From positions 1 through 24,210 of the forward strand of contig NJDO01000008.1 of assembly GCA_002254385.1 (NCBI GenBank): DNA of 24,210 nucleotides. The letters are read 5' to 3'. The notes under the pieces were generated by a model. That model was not told where the DNA came from and did not search any database. It saw nothing but the letters and a program-made list of their open reading frames with translations. The DNA comes from Thermoplasmatales archaeon ex4484_6 (GTDB taxonomy: Archaea; Thermoplasmatota; Penumbrarchaeia; Penumbrarchaeales; Penumbrarchaeaceae). Positions within the stretch are counted from its first letter, which is position 1. Each line of letters opens with the position of its first letter. This document shows positions 8,536 to 15,127 of this stretch, piece after piece. The position numbers were made by a program, and so were the translations under genes.

Positions 8536-8572
8536 TCGGATACGAATGTATTATCATTCGTGTCCGATTTTT
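8536..8572. terminator. Long hairpin with T-run upstream of the first DUF4143-type ATPase gene
   Basis: TCGGATACGAATG (8536-8548) pairs with CATTCGTGTCCGA (8555-8567) with one G-T wobble around a TATTAT loop, followed by five T residues. It could be a terminator or the end of a small RNA. The 8310-8667 interval has no gene I can support; an 84-codon frame across it is crossed by both hairpins and looks incidental. Confidence 0.45.
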
Positions 8573-8631
8573 CATTGATTGTTCAGATGAATAAGTTGAC
8601 CGCTTCTCCCACATTTGGTCCTACATGACGC

Positions 8632-8646
8632 AATATTTTTAAGATA
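8632..8646 (+). promoter_or_regulatory. TATA box placing a leaderless start at 8668
   Basis: AATATTTTTAAGATA is centred about 28 bases before ATG 8668, so transcription should begin at or next to the start codon. No Shine-Dalgarno site precedes the ATG, which agrees with a leaderless mRNA. Confidence 0.5.
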
Positions 8647-8667
8647 TGTAGTTATTCATGAGTACAT

Positions 8668-9939
8668 ATGGTTAACAAGGATGCCCTGGAAAGATATATT
8701 GTCGATAAGAAGGAGGTTGCAGAAAGGTTGGATATCAGAAAAAGGGATATTGAGCTCACCACGTCCAAGGAATTCATTCAGGTCATATATGGTCCGAGAA
8801 GAGCAGGAAAGTCCTATCTATTCCTTTACAACATCAGGAAAAAGAAAATCGATGAAGTACTTTACCTGAATTTCGACGACATCCGGTTGGATGGATGGAA
8901 GGGAAAAGACATTTACGATTCCGTCCCGGTTTTCATGGAGATCTTCGGAAGAGGACCCGAAATGATCATGTTGGACGAAGTTCAGAATGTGGACGGTTGG
9001 GAAAAAGCAGTTCTCACGCTGTACGAATCGAAGCGATACGATATCTTCCTCACCGGATCAAGTTCAAAGCTGCTGGCGAAGGAGATAGACACCTCCCTTC
9101 GAGGAAGGTCGCTCAAACAGCCGCTCTATCCCCTCTCTTTTTCGGAATATCTCCGTTTTAAGAATAAAAGAATCAGCGTTCACCCGGGAACCGACGAGAT
9201 AATCAGGATAAGGTCCCAGCTCGATGAGTACCTGAGGTACGGTTCATTTCCCGGAATAGTGAGAGAATCTGATTCCAGGGAAAGATTCTACGAGGACTAC
9301 ATCGATTTGGTCATCTACAGGGATCTGGTGGAGAGATACGGAATATCTAACCTGGGGGTTCTCAAATTCCTGATAAGGAATATTCTGAGGTCATATTCAA
9401 AAGAGTTCTCATTGAACAAGTTGTACAACACATGGACATCCATGAGATATGAAGCCGGAAAGAAGACGTTCTACCAATACATGAGGTATCTGGAGGATGT
9501 TGGTTTTGCCATACTTGTCAGGAAATTTTCGAGAACCGCGAGGTCTTCCAGTCTATCCGTACCGAAGGTGTACCTTCCAGATACAGGTTTGGCATTTTAT
9601 GTGATGGGAGATCAGATAGGGAGGGAGATGGAAAATGCGGTTCTGGTGGAATTATTGAGAAGGAATTCCAAAAGAGCAGGCATGGATGTATTCTACTGGA
9701 AAGATCATGGCTTGGAGATAGATTTCATCATATGCAGGAGGGGGGAACCGGTGGAGATAATTCAGGTAACTCATTCAATCAACCCCGAGAACGAGAAAAG
9801 AGAATTGGCCCCCCTCGAAAAATTCAGGAAAGAACATGGCGGGGTACGAACAACCATGATTACATGGACGGGCGAGGAAGATGGCCCTGATTGGGTTTCC
9901 ATCGTACCGATGTGGAAATTCCTTCTTGGGAAAGGGTAG
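8668..9939 (+). CDS. AAA-type ATPase with C-terminal DUF4143 domain (AAA_14 family)
   Basis: This 423-residue protein belongs to the abundant archaeal/bacterial ATPases of the AAA_14 plus DUF4143 layout, whose job is poorly known. Walker A is 'GPRRAGKS' at 42-49, Walker B 'MIMLDE' at 99-104, a sensor-like 'LTGSSSKLL' at 128-136 and an Arg pair at 145-147. The middle is a winged-helix-like region (about 245-320). The C-terminal part, 'YWKDHGLEIDFIICRRGEPVEIIQV', resembles the PD-(D/E)xK nuclease-like fold seen in this family, with Gln where a catalytic Lys would usually be. The gene is visibly more AT-rich than the flanking thermosome and aminopeptidase genes and stands alone with a leaderless promoter, which fits acquisition by transfer. 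A second, diverged member lies at 21496-22806. A defence or toxin-related role is only a possibility. Confidence 0.85.
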   Translation: MVNKDALERYIVDKKEVAERLDIRKRDIELTTSKEFIQVIYGPRRAGKSYLFLYNIRKKKIDEVLYLNFDDIRLDGWKGKDIYDSVPVFMEIFGRGPEMIMLDEVQNVDGWEKAVLTLYESKRYDIFLTGSSSKLLAKEIDTSLRGRSLKQPLYPLSFSEYLRFKNKRISVHPGTDEIIRIRSQLDEYLRYGSFPGIVRESDSRERFYEDYIDLVIYRDLVERYGISNLGVLKFLIRNILRSYSKEFSLNKLYNTWTSMRYEAGKKTFYQYMRYLEDVGFAILVRKFSRTARSSSLSVPKVYLPDTGLAFYVMGDQIGREMENAVLVELLRRNSKRAGMDVFYWKDHGLEIDFIICRRGEPVEIIQVTHSINPENEKRELAPLEKFRKEHGGVRTTMITWTGEEDGPDWVSIVPMWKFLLGKG

Positions 9940-10078
9940 GATAATATCCATGCGAATGGGTATGCTCATGGATCCGATGTGAATTGAATGCTTTCACGGA
10001 AATCGTTTCGGCTCCATCAATGACGAAAAAAGAGTTGCGAAATAATATTCGTACTCAACACCTTCATGATCCTCCATC

Positions 10079-10090
10079 ACTTTTATTATG
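10079..10090 (+). promoter_or_regulatory. TATA-like box before the M29 aminopeptidase gene
   Basis: ACTTTTATTATG is centred about 38 bases before ATG 10123. It predicts a leader of about 12 bases that still contains the GAGGT ribosome site at 10112-10116, and it supports the internal ATG over the upstream start of the longest frame. Confidence 0.4.
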
Positions 10091-10122
10091 TTCTTCAATC
10101 TTCGCCCATTCGAGGTATGTTC

Positions 10123-11238
10123 ATGTACGATCCGAGAATGAGGAAGCTTGCCGATGTTCTTGTGGGACATTCGACGAAGCTGAAGAAGGGCGAGACCGTC
10201 TATATCGAGGCGTTCGACATCCCGACGGAAATGGTCGAGGTCCTTGTGGACCGGGTGTATGAAGCAGGCGCCATCCCGCTGGTCTCCCTGAAGAATGCAA
10301 AGGTCCTGAGGAAGATATTTCTGGGATGCGACGAGGATGTGATGAGAACCTACGGCGACCTCGAGATGGAGGCGATGAAGAAAGCCGATGCATACATGGG
10401 TCTTCGGGGGTCCTTCAACATCACGGAGCATTCCGACGTCCCCTCCGGGAAGATGGACCATTACAAGAAGTTCTGGTTCGGCCCGGTCCACATCGAGTAC
10501 AGGGTTCCGAAGACGAAATGGGTGGTTCTCAGGTGGCCAACACCTTCCATGGCCCAGCAGGCCAAGATGTCAACGGAGGCTTTCGAGCAGTTCTATTTCG
10601 ACACGTGCACAATGGATTACACAAGGATGTCCAGGGCCATGGACCCCCTCGTCAAGCTGATGGAGAGGACGGACAAGGTACGGATTGTATCGCCCGGAAC
10701 TGACCTGACGTTTTCCATCAAGGATATACCCGTGATAAAATGCGACGGTGAACTCAACATACCGGATGGGGAGGTGTTCACGGCCCCTGTCAAGGACTCC
10801 GTGAACGGAGTGATCCAATACAACACAGAAACATTGTACGAGGGCAAGGTGTTCTCCGACGTGAGGCTCGAATTCAAGGACGGGAAGATCGTCAATGCCA
10901 CTGCGAACAATACCGAAGCACTGAACCGGATCCTTGACACGGACGAGGGCGCAAGGTTCGTGGGCGAGTTCGCGATAGGAGTCAACCCCTACGTTACCAG
11001 GCCCATGCTGGACACGCTGTTCGACGAGAAGATAGCGGGCTCCATACACTTCACACCGGGCAACTCCTACGACCTTGCCCCCAACGGGAACTCATCGAAG
11101 GTCCACTGGGACATCGTGCTCATCCAGACCGAGGAATGGGGCGGCGGGGAACTCTATTTCGACGATGTGCTGGTCAGGAAGAACGGCCTGTTCGTCCTGG
11201 ACGAATTGAAGGGCCTCGATCCCGGGAATCTGATGTGA
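10123..11238 (+). CDS. M29-family metal-dependent aminopeptidase
   Basis: This cytosolic leucyl aminopeptidase of the M29 (AmpS/AmpT/PepS) type removes N-terminal residues from peptides. With the chosen start it has 371 residues. Metal ligands expected for the family are visible: Glu217 in 'IPDGEVFTAP', Glu282 in 'FVGEFAIG', His309 in 'GSIHFTPG', Tyr316 in 'NSYD', and His328 and Asp330 in 'VHWD'. I chose ATG 10123 because GAGGT lies six bases upstream and the TATA box would place transcription after the longer frame's start at 10066. The gene stands 45 bases before dph6, which has its own TATA element, so the two need not share a transcript. The 183 bases before it show only a weak inverted repeat (ATCCATG near 9947, CATGGAT near 9968) and no gene. 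Confidence 0.92.
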   Translation: MYDPRMRKLADVLVGHSTKLKKGETVYIEAFDIPTEMVEVLVDRVYEAGAIPLVSLKNAKVLRKIFLGCDEDVMRTYGDLEMEAMKKADAYMGLRGSFNITEHSDVPSGKMDHYKKFWFGPVHIEYRVPKTKWVVLRWPTPSMAQQAKMSTEAFEQFYFDTCTMDYTRMSRAMDPLVKLMERTDKVRIVSPGTDLTFSIKDIPVIKCDGELNIPDGEVFTAPVKDSVNGVIQYNTETLYEGKVFSDVRLEFKDGKIVNATANNTEALNRILDTDEGARFVGEFAIGVNPYVTRPMLDTLFDEKIAGSIHFTPGNSYDLAPNGNSSKVHWDIVLIQTEEWGGGELYFDDVLVRKNGLFVLDELKGLDPGNLM

Positions 11239-11251
11239 GACCCCGGCATCA

Positions 11252-11279
11252 TCCGTAAATAAACCCTCTCCGTTACGGA
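11252..11279 (+). promoter_or_regulatory. dph6 promoter: TATA box with flanking inverted repeat
   Basis: GTAAATAAAC supplies a TATA element centred about 25 bases before ATG 11284, implying a leaderless transcript. An inverted repeat TCCGTAA (11252-11258) and TTACGGA (11273-11279) brackets the interval between TATA box and start, a reasonable repressor site. No regulator is assigned. Confidence 0.4.
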
Positions 11280-11283
11280 CAAC

Positions 11284-11961
11284 ATGAGGGTATGCTGTCT
11301 CTTCAGCGGAGGCAAGGATTCCGCCTTCGCCCTCCACAGGTTGCTTCTGTCCGGGTTCGAGGTTCCCGTCCTTCTCACGATCAGATCGGACGACCCGGAT
11401 TCATGGCTGTATCATACTCCTGGACTCGAGGCTGCCCATCTTTTCTCAGATCTCACCGGGATCCGTACCGAGGTGGTCCGGTCGGGGAAGGTGAGCAAGG
11501 AGGAGCAGGAAACGCTGAGACGGACCCTGGTCGATATGAAGGAGAGATACGACCTCGATGCCATCTGCTCGGGGGCACTTCTTTCCGATTTCCAGAGGAT
11601 GAGGTTCTCGCATGCCGCAATGGATGCGGGTTTGATCTCATACACGCCCATCTGGAGGAAGGATGGCTGGAAATACATGGAAGAGATGGGTGAATTCGGC
11701 TTCTCCTACATGCTGGTCTCGTATGCATCCCCCGGATTTTCCCCCTCCGATCTGGGGGTCGAGGTCACGACCGCGATGCAGGAGAGGTTCATGGAAAATG
11801 CCCGGAAATGGGGAATGCATCCCGCATTCGAGGGTGGGGAGGCCGAGACCATGATCACCGGAGCTCCTCTCTTCAGGAAGAGATTGGAGGTGAAGGGTCA
11901 TGTCGAGGAAACAGGAGAATACTCGGCCAGATTCATTATAGAGGAGGCAAGGACGGTATGA
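11284..11961 (+). CDS. dph6: Diphthine-ammonia ligase (Dph6-type ATP pyrophosphatase)
   Basis: Dph6 uses ATP and ammonia for the last step of diphthamide formation on the His residue of elongation factor aEF2. The 225 residues are the usual length of the single-domain archaeal form. The PP-loop 'SGGKDS' is at 8-13, a conserved 'GALLSDFQRMR' block at 97-107, 'TPIWRKD' at 121-127, and the C-terminal 'EGGEAETM' at 183-190 corresponds to the family's GEGGExET motif. The stop overlaps the start of the next gene (ATGA at 11958-11961), so the amidohydrolase is translationally coupled. The pairing is sensible: earlier diphthamide steps (Dph2 and Dph5) release MTA and S-adenosylhomocysteine, which are substrates of the downstream deaminase family. 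That link is inferred from context. Confidence 0.9.
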   Translation: MRVCCLFSGGKDSAFALHRLLLSGFEVPVLLTIRSDDPDSWLYHTPGLEAAHLFSDLTGIRTEVVRSGKVSKEEQETLRRTLVDMKERYDLDAICSGALLSDFQRMRFSHAAMDAGLISYTPIWRKDGWKYMEEMGEFGFSYMLVSYASPGFSPSDLGVEVTTAMQERFMENARKWGMHPAFEGGEAETMITGAPLFRKRLEVKGHVEETGEYSARFIIEEARTV

Positions 11962-13241
11962 AAGAACCCATCTTCCTGAAGAATGCAAGGCTCGTCCTCA
12001 CAATGGACGGGGGCAGGATCCTGGAGAATGCAAGTGTCAGACTGGAGGATGGCCAGATCTCCCGGGCCGGTGAAATCGAGAGGGAGAGGGGAGATGAGGT
12101 GATAGACTGCTCCTCATCCGTCATCATTCCCGGAATGGTGAACTCCCACACCCATGCAGCGATGGTCCTGCTCAGGGGATTGAACGACGATGCCCCGCTC
12201 GAGAGCTGGCTTTCATCCATGTGGAAGGTTGAGGAAAGGCTCACACCCGATCTGGAGAGAATGGGAGCCGAGATGGGGTTTCTCGAGATGATAAGGACGG
12301 GAACCACCGCCTGCATCGACATGTACGGTGCATTCGAGGCCGCGGAGGCCGCGGAAAGGGTGGGAATTAGGATGGCGAACGGCCCCCCGCTCATCTCAAA
12401 CTTCGGTTCAACGGAGGAGAGGCTTTCCCAGGCAAGGAAATTCATAGAGAGGTACCGGCATGATGAAAGGATAATCCCCCTGGTGAATCTCCATTCCATC
12501 TACACGAATGACGAAGAAGCGATGATCAAGGCAGGGGAGCTCTCGAGGAAGGAGGATATCCCCCTGCATGTCCACTGTTCCGAGACCAGGAAGGAGGTCT
12601 TCGGGAACAGGAGGGAGAGGGGAAAGCTCGCACTGGAGGAATTGGATTCAAACGGATGTGTCTGGGAGAGGTCCATACTGGCGCATCTGGGTTGGGCCTC
12701 ATCATGGGAATTCAACACAATGAGGGAGAGGGGGGCCTCCGCGGTGCACTGTCCCAACTCCAACCAGAAGCTCGGGACCGGAGGTTTCTTTCCATACAGG
12801 GACCTGAAGCGGATGGGTATCAGGATCGGGCTCGGAACCGACAGTGCTGCTTCCAACAATTCCCTGGACATGTTCAGGGAGATGAAGGCAATGGCACTTT
12901 TGCAGAAGGGACAGTACTGGGACCCCACCGCTGCACTGGCGGAGGATGCCCTGCTGTGTGCCACGGTCAACGGAAATGATATTCTGGGTCTCCGGGGAGG
13001 CAGGATTCTTCCGGGGATGAATGCGGATCTGGCAATCGTGGAAGTGGATCCGATGCTGATGCCGCTGCGCTCCGACAACCTCATGTCCGCGCTGGTCTAT
13101 TCCGCGGTGGGCCAGATGGTAAGGGGAACCATCATTGGAGGGGAGATAGTGTATCTTGATGACAGGTTGAGGAACGGTGAAAGCCTGAAGGAAAGATACT
13201 CGGAGCTCGCGACCGAGGTGGACAGTTCCCTGGTTATCTGA
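11958..13241 (+). CDS. MTA/SAH/5'-deoxyadenosine deaminase-family amidohydrolase
   Basis: This metal-dependent deaminase of the amidohydrolase superfamily (MtaD/DadD type) converts adenosine-containing SAM by-products to inosine forms. The real start is ATG 11958, overlapping the dph6 stop, with GAGGAGG about ten bases upstream; it gives 427 residues. Metal and catalytic residues fit the family: 'HTH' at 64-66, His206 and Glu209 in 'HVHCSE', His243 in 'LAHLGWAS', and Asp295 in 'GLGTDSAASNN'. The last motif, with SNN and a following 'LDMFREM', is typical of MTA/SAH deaminases rather than cytosine or guanine deaminases. Methanogen relatives prefer 5'-deoxyadenosine, a product of radical SAM enzymes; one such enzyme is encoded 3.5 kb downstream. 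Exact substrate preference cannot be read from sequence. Confidence 0.88.
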   Translation: MKEPIFLKNARLVLTMDGGRILENASVRLEDGQISRAGEIERERGDEVIDCSSSVIIPGMVNSHTHAAMVLLRGLNDDAPLESWLSSMWKVEERLTPDLERMGAEMGFLEMIRTGTTACIDMYGAFEAAEAAERVGIRMANGPPLISNFGSTEERLSQARKFIERYRHDERIIPLVNLHSIYTNDEEAMIKAGELSRKEDIPLHVHCSETRKEVFGNRRERGKLALEELDSNGCVWERSILAHLGWASSWEFNTMRERGASAVHCPNSNQKLGTGGFFPYRDLKRMGIRIGLGTDSAASNNSLDMFREMKAMALLQKGQYWDPTAALAEDALLCATVNGNDILGLRGGRILPGMNADLAIVEVDPMLMPLRSDNLMSALVYSAVGQMVRGTIIGGEIVYLDDRLRNGESLKERYSELATEVDSSLVI

Positions 13242-13258
13242 GCCCCGGCGGAGAATAC

Positions 13259-13269
13259 ATAATATATAT
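13259..13269 (+). promoter_or_regulatory. TATA box for the patatin-like gene
   Basis: ATAATATATAT lies just after the amidohydrolase stop and predicts transcription from about 13290, right at the GGAGGTG ribosome site (13292-13298) before the TTG start. Confidence 0.5.
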
Positions 13270-13303
13270 CTCCCCGTCGCATGTATGACACGGAGGTGTC
13301 CGA

Positions 13304-14275
13304 TTGAATAAGCCCGCAAGAGTACTCTCGATCGACGGGGGAGGTATTAGGGGGATCATCCCCTGCATGATCTTGAAAGAGCTTGAAGGGAGAGCCCAGA
13401 GACCGATATCGGACCTTTTCGATCTGATCGTCGGGACATCATCCGGAGGCATAATCTCCCTCGGTCTGTCTCTTCCCGGAGAGAGGGGTATGCCGAAATA
13501 TGATGCAAAGTCCCTTGCAACGTTCTTCGAGAGGGAAGGAAGGAACATCTTTCATGTCCCCGTATGGAAAAGGGTGGAATCCGCGTGGAACCTTCTGGAT
13601 GAGAAATACCCCGAAAAGGGGCTGGAAGAAGTGCTGTCGAGATATTTCGGCGAGAGCAGGTTAAAGGATGCGCTGCGCCCCGTGATGGTTCCGGCATACG
13701 AGACAGAAAGCAGGTCTCCGTGGTTCTTCAGGAGTGAAAGGGCCAGGGTATCGCCGAATTTCGATTTCCCAATGAAGGATGTAGCCCGGGCAATAATGGC
13801 AACTCCCACCTATTTTCCTCCCAAGAAGCTGGAATCCGGCGGTGATTACCATTCGCTGATCGACGGTTGTGTGTTCGGGAACAACCCCGGTATGTGCGCT
13901 TACGTGGAGGCGAGGAAGATGTACCCCGAGAGGGATGGATTCATCTTCGTTTCCCTGGGGAGCGGGAAGCTCACGAGAAGGATACCACACGAGGATGCCA
14001 GGGACTGGGGTCTTGCACAGTGGGCCCATCCTCTGCTGAACGTCATGTTCGACGGACAGGGTGATGTGGTGGATCATCAGCTGAGGGAGCTCCTCCAGTT
14101 CTCGGGAAAACGAAAGAGATACTTCAGGTTCCAGACAAGGCTCGATAACGGGAACGACGATATGGACGATTCCAGGGCCAGGAACATCCATGCCCTGAAG
14201 AAGGAAGCGAAAGAGATGATCGACAGCCATTCGGAGGACCTGGACCTTCTGTCCGAGCTTCTCGTGGAACGGTGA
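13304..14275 (+). CDS. Patatin-like phospholipase / acyl hydrolase
   Basis: This serine lipid acyl hydrolase of the patatin family has 323 residues. The oxyanion loop 'DGGGIRG' is at 11-17, the nucleophile elbow 'GTSSG' at 44-48 (Ser46), and the dyad Asp is Asp187 in 'IDGCVFGNNP'. There is no signal peptide or membrane segment, so it should act in the cytoplasm or on the inner membrane face. The start is TTG at 13304, supported by a full GGAGGTG site five bases upstream and by 'RVLSIDGGG' beginning near the N-terminus, as in family members. Patatins also serve as CBASS effectors (CapV), but no cyclase or other CBASS gene is nearby, so a lipid-turnover role is at least as likely. It faces the STAS gene tail to tail, 51 bases apart. 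Confidence 0.9.
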   Translation: MNKPARVLSIDGGGIRGIIPCMILKELEGRAQRPISDLFDLIVGTSSGGIISLGLSLPGERGMPKYDAKSLATFFEREGRNIFHVPVWKRVESAWNLLDEKYPEKGLEEVLSRYFGESRLKDALRPVMVPAYETESRSPWFFRSERARVSPNFDFPMKDVARAIMATPTYFPPKKLESGGDYHSLIDGCVFGNNPGMCAYVEARKMYPERDGFIFVSLGSGKLTRRIPHEDARDWGLAQWAHPLLNVMFDGQGDVVDHQLRELLQFSGKRKRYFRFQTRLDNGNDDMDDSRARNIHALKKEAKEMIDSHSEDLDLLSELLVER

Positions 14276-14326
14276 AGACGGGTTCATCCTATCGGATGCA
14301 GGCTTTCGAGAATTGCGGGCCCGCCA

Positions 14327-14614
14327 TCAAGGTTTGCGATAGGGCAGGATGCTGTATGGGGCATCACTTCCCGAATCAGGGGGTATTATCTCCACGGAGG
14401 CACCCATGTTCCTTGCTCCCCTGACCACCCTGTCAATGGACCTTCTTCCCATCAGTGTGACCTCATCGAGATCCCTGAGGTCCAGCAGGATGTTCTCTCC
14501 CCTGTAGTCCGAATTGAGCACCATGCATTCGAACTTCAATGCGGAATCGTCATCCAGTTTTCCCCGGAGCTTCCACACGATGACCTCCCTCCCCCCGCTT
14601 CTTCTCATTTCCAT
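14327..14614 (-). CDS. Small single-domain STAS-like protein
   Basis: The 95 residues look like one STAS domain (anti-sigma-antagonist/SpoIIAA fold): 'VIVWKLRGKLDDDSALKFE' matches the opening strand-turn-helix, and 'NILLDLRDLDEVTLMGRRSIDRVVRGARNMGASVEII' matches the central strand, switch loop, helix and next strand. The canonical phosphorylated Ser (DSSG) is absent; the loop reads VTLMG at 52-56, so classical phospho-switching is unlikely. STAS proteins usually bind partner proteins or small ligands; no sigma-factor system exists in archaea, so the partner is unknown. The ATG at 14614 lies inside a 16-base palindrome and has no ribosome site, suggesting a leaderless start. The gene is divergent from the zinc-ribbon/DUF2207/radical SAM operon across 123 bases. 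The fold assignment comes from pattern only. Confidence 0.65.
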   Translation of the reverse strand: MEMRRSGGREVIVWKLRGKLDDDSALKFECMVLNSDYRGENILLDLRDLDEVTLMGRRSIDRVVRGARNMGASVEIIPPDSGSDAPYSILPYRKP

Positions 14615-14626
14615 GATATATCATGG
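14611..14626. promoter_or_regulatory. Perfect palindrome over the STAS start codon
   Basis: CCATGATATATCATGG is a perfect 16-base palindrome that includes the STAS ATG. It could be an operator blocking the start of a leaderless transcript, or chance in an AT-rich stretch. Confidence 0.35.
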
Positions 14627-14706
14627 TTCGGAGGGATTGAAAAGCTTTCCCTTCCATACGAGGGATCGTTCCCAGGGGTAATATGCACATTTCACCGGTC
14701 GGATGA

Positions 14707-14714
14707 TTTTTATC
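14707..14714 (+). promoter_or_regulatory. TATA-like box for the zinc-ribbon/DUF2207/radical SAM operon
   Basis: TTTTTATC is centred about 28 bases before ATG 14738. It predicts a leaderless transcript and argues against a TTG start at 14717, which would lie upstream of the transcript. Confidence 0.45.
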
Positions 14715-14737
14715 CATTGTATCCATTCGATATCTGG

Positions 14738-15127
14738 ATGAATAGGTGGATAAAGGGGATCCTGCTCGGAGTGGGAATTTTCTTTCTCCTGCTGAGTGCG
14801 ATCTTCTTCCTGGGCGGCATCTCGCCGGACATCAGACCGGACATTCTCGCCGGTGCGGGGATCCTGTTCCTTTTCGGTCTCATTCCGTTAGGAATCGTGA
14901 CATACATAATGAAGAGGGAAGCCTCGAGACCCGTGAACGTTTCCCAGAGCATCCATATTGATGGCAGGGACCTTGTCGGAGGAGAGAGAAAGCTCAGGGA
15001 GATGGAGTGCAGGAGCTGCGGTGCCGTGCTTTCCCCGGGGGATATCAGGATAACTGATATAGGCATCGCCGTGAGATGTCCTTACTGCGGCTCAGTGTAT
15101 ATCATGGAGGAGGCTCCGAAATGGTGA
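14738..15127 (+). CDS. Small two-helix membrane protein with C-terminal zinc ribbon
   Basis: This 129-residue protein has two hydrophobic helices (about 7-27 and 38-58) followed by a soluble tail holding a zinc ribbon: 'CRSCG' (Cys91, Cys94) and 'CPYCG' (Cys114, Cys117). The short charged N-terminus and basic 'MKREASR' after helix 2 place both ends in the cytoplasm. It is not a family I recognise. It is the first gene of a three-gene operon; its TGA (15125-15127) overlaps the ATG of the DUF2207-type gene at 15121. The role could be assembly or metal sensing for the larger neighbour, an inference from coupling only. ATG 14738 is preferred over TTG 14717 on promoter spacing. Confidence 0.75.
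   Translation: MNRWIKGILLGVGIFFLLLSAIFFLGGISPDIRPDILAGAGILFLFGLIPLGIVTYIMKREASRPVNVSQSIHIDGRDLVGGERKLREMECRSCGAVLSPGDIRITDIGIAVRCPYCGSVYIMEEAPKW

Noticed and set aside
8374..8628. 84-codon plus-strand frame between the thermosome and the first ATPase gene
   Set aside because: It crosses an inverted repeat and a long hairpin, has no ribosome site or TATA box at the right distance, and its composition is unlike the neighbours.
11808..11957. 50-residue N-terminal extension of the amidohydrolase
   Set aside because: It lies inside dph6 in another frame; ATG 11958 has a ribosome site and begins right at the family's N-terminal strand.
13304..14275. CBASS defence effector (CapV)
   Set aside because: No CD-NTase, Cap2/Cap3 or other defence gene is adjacent; the neighbours are housekeeping genes.
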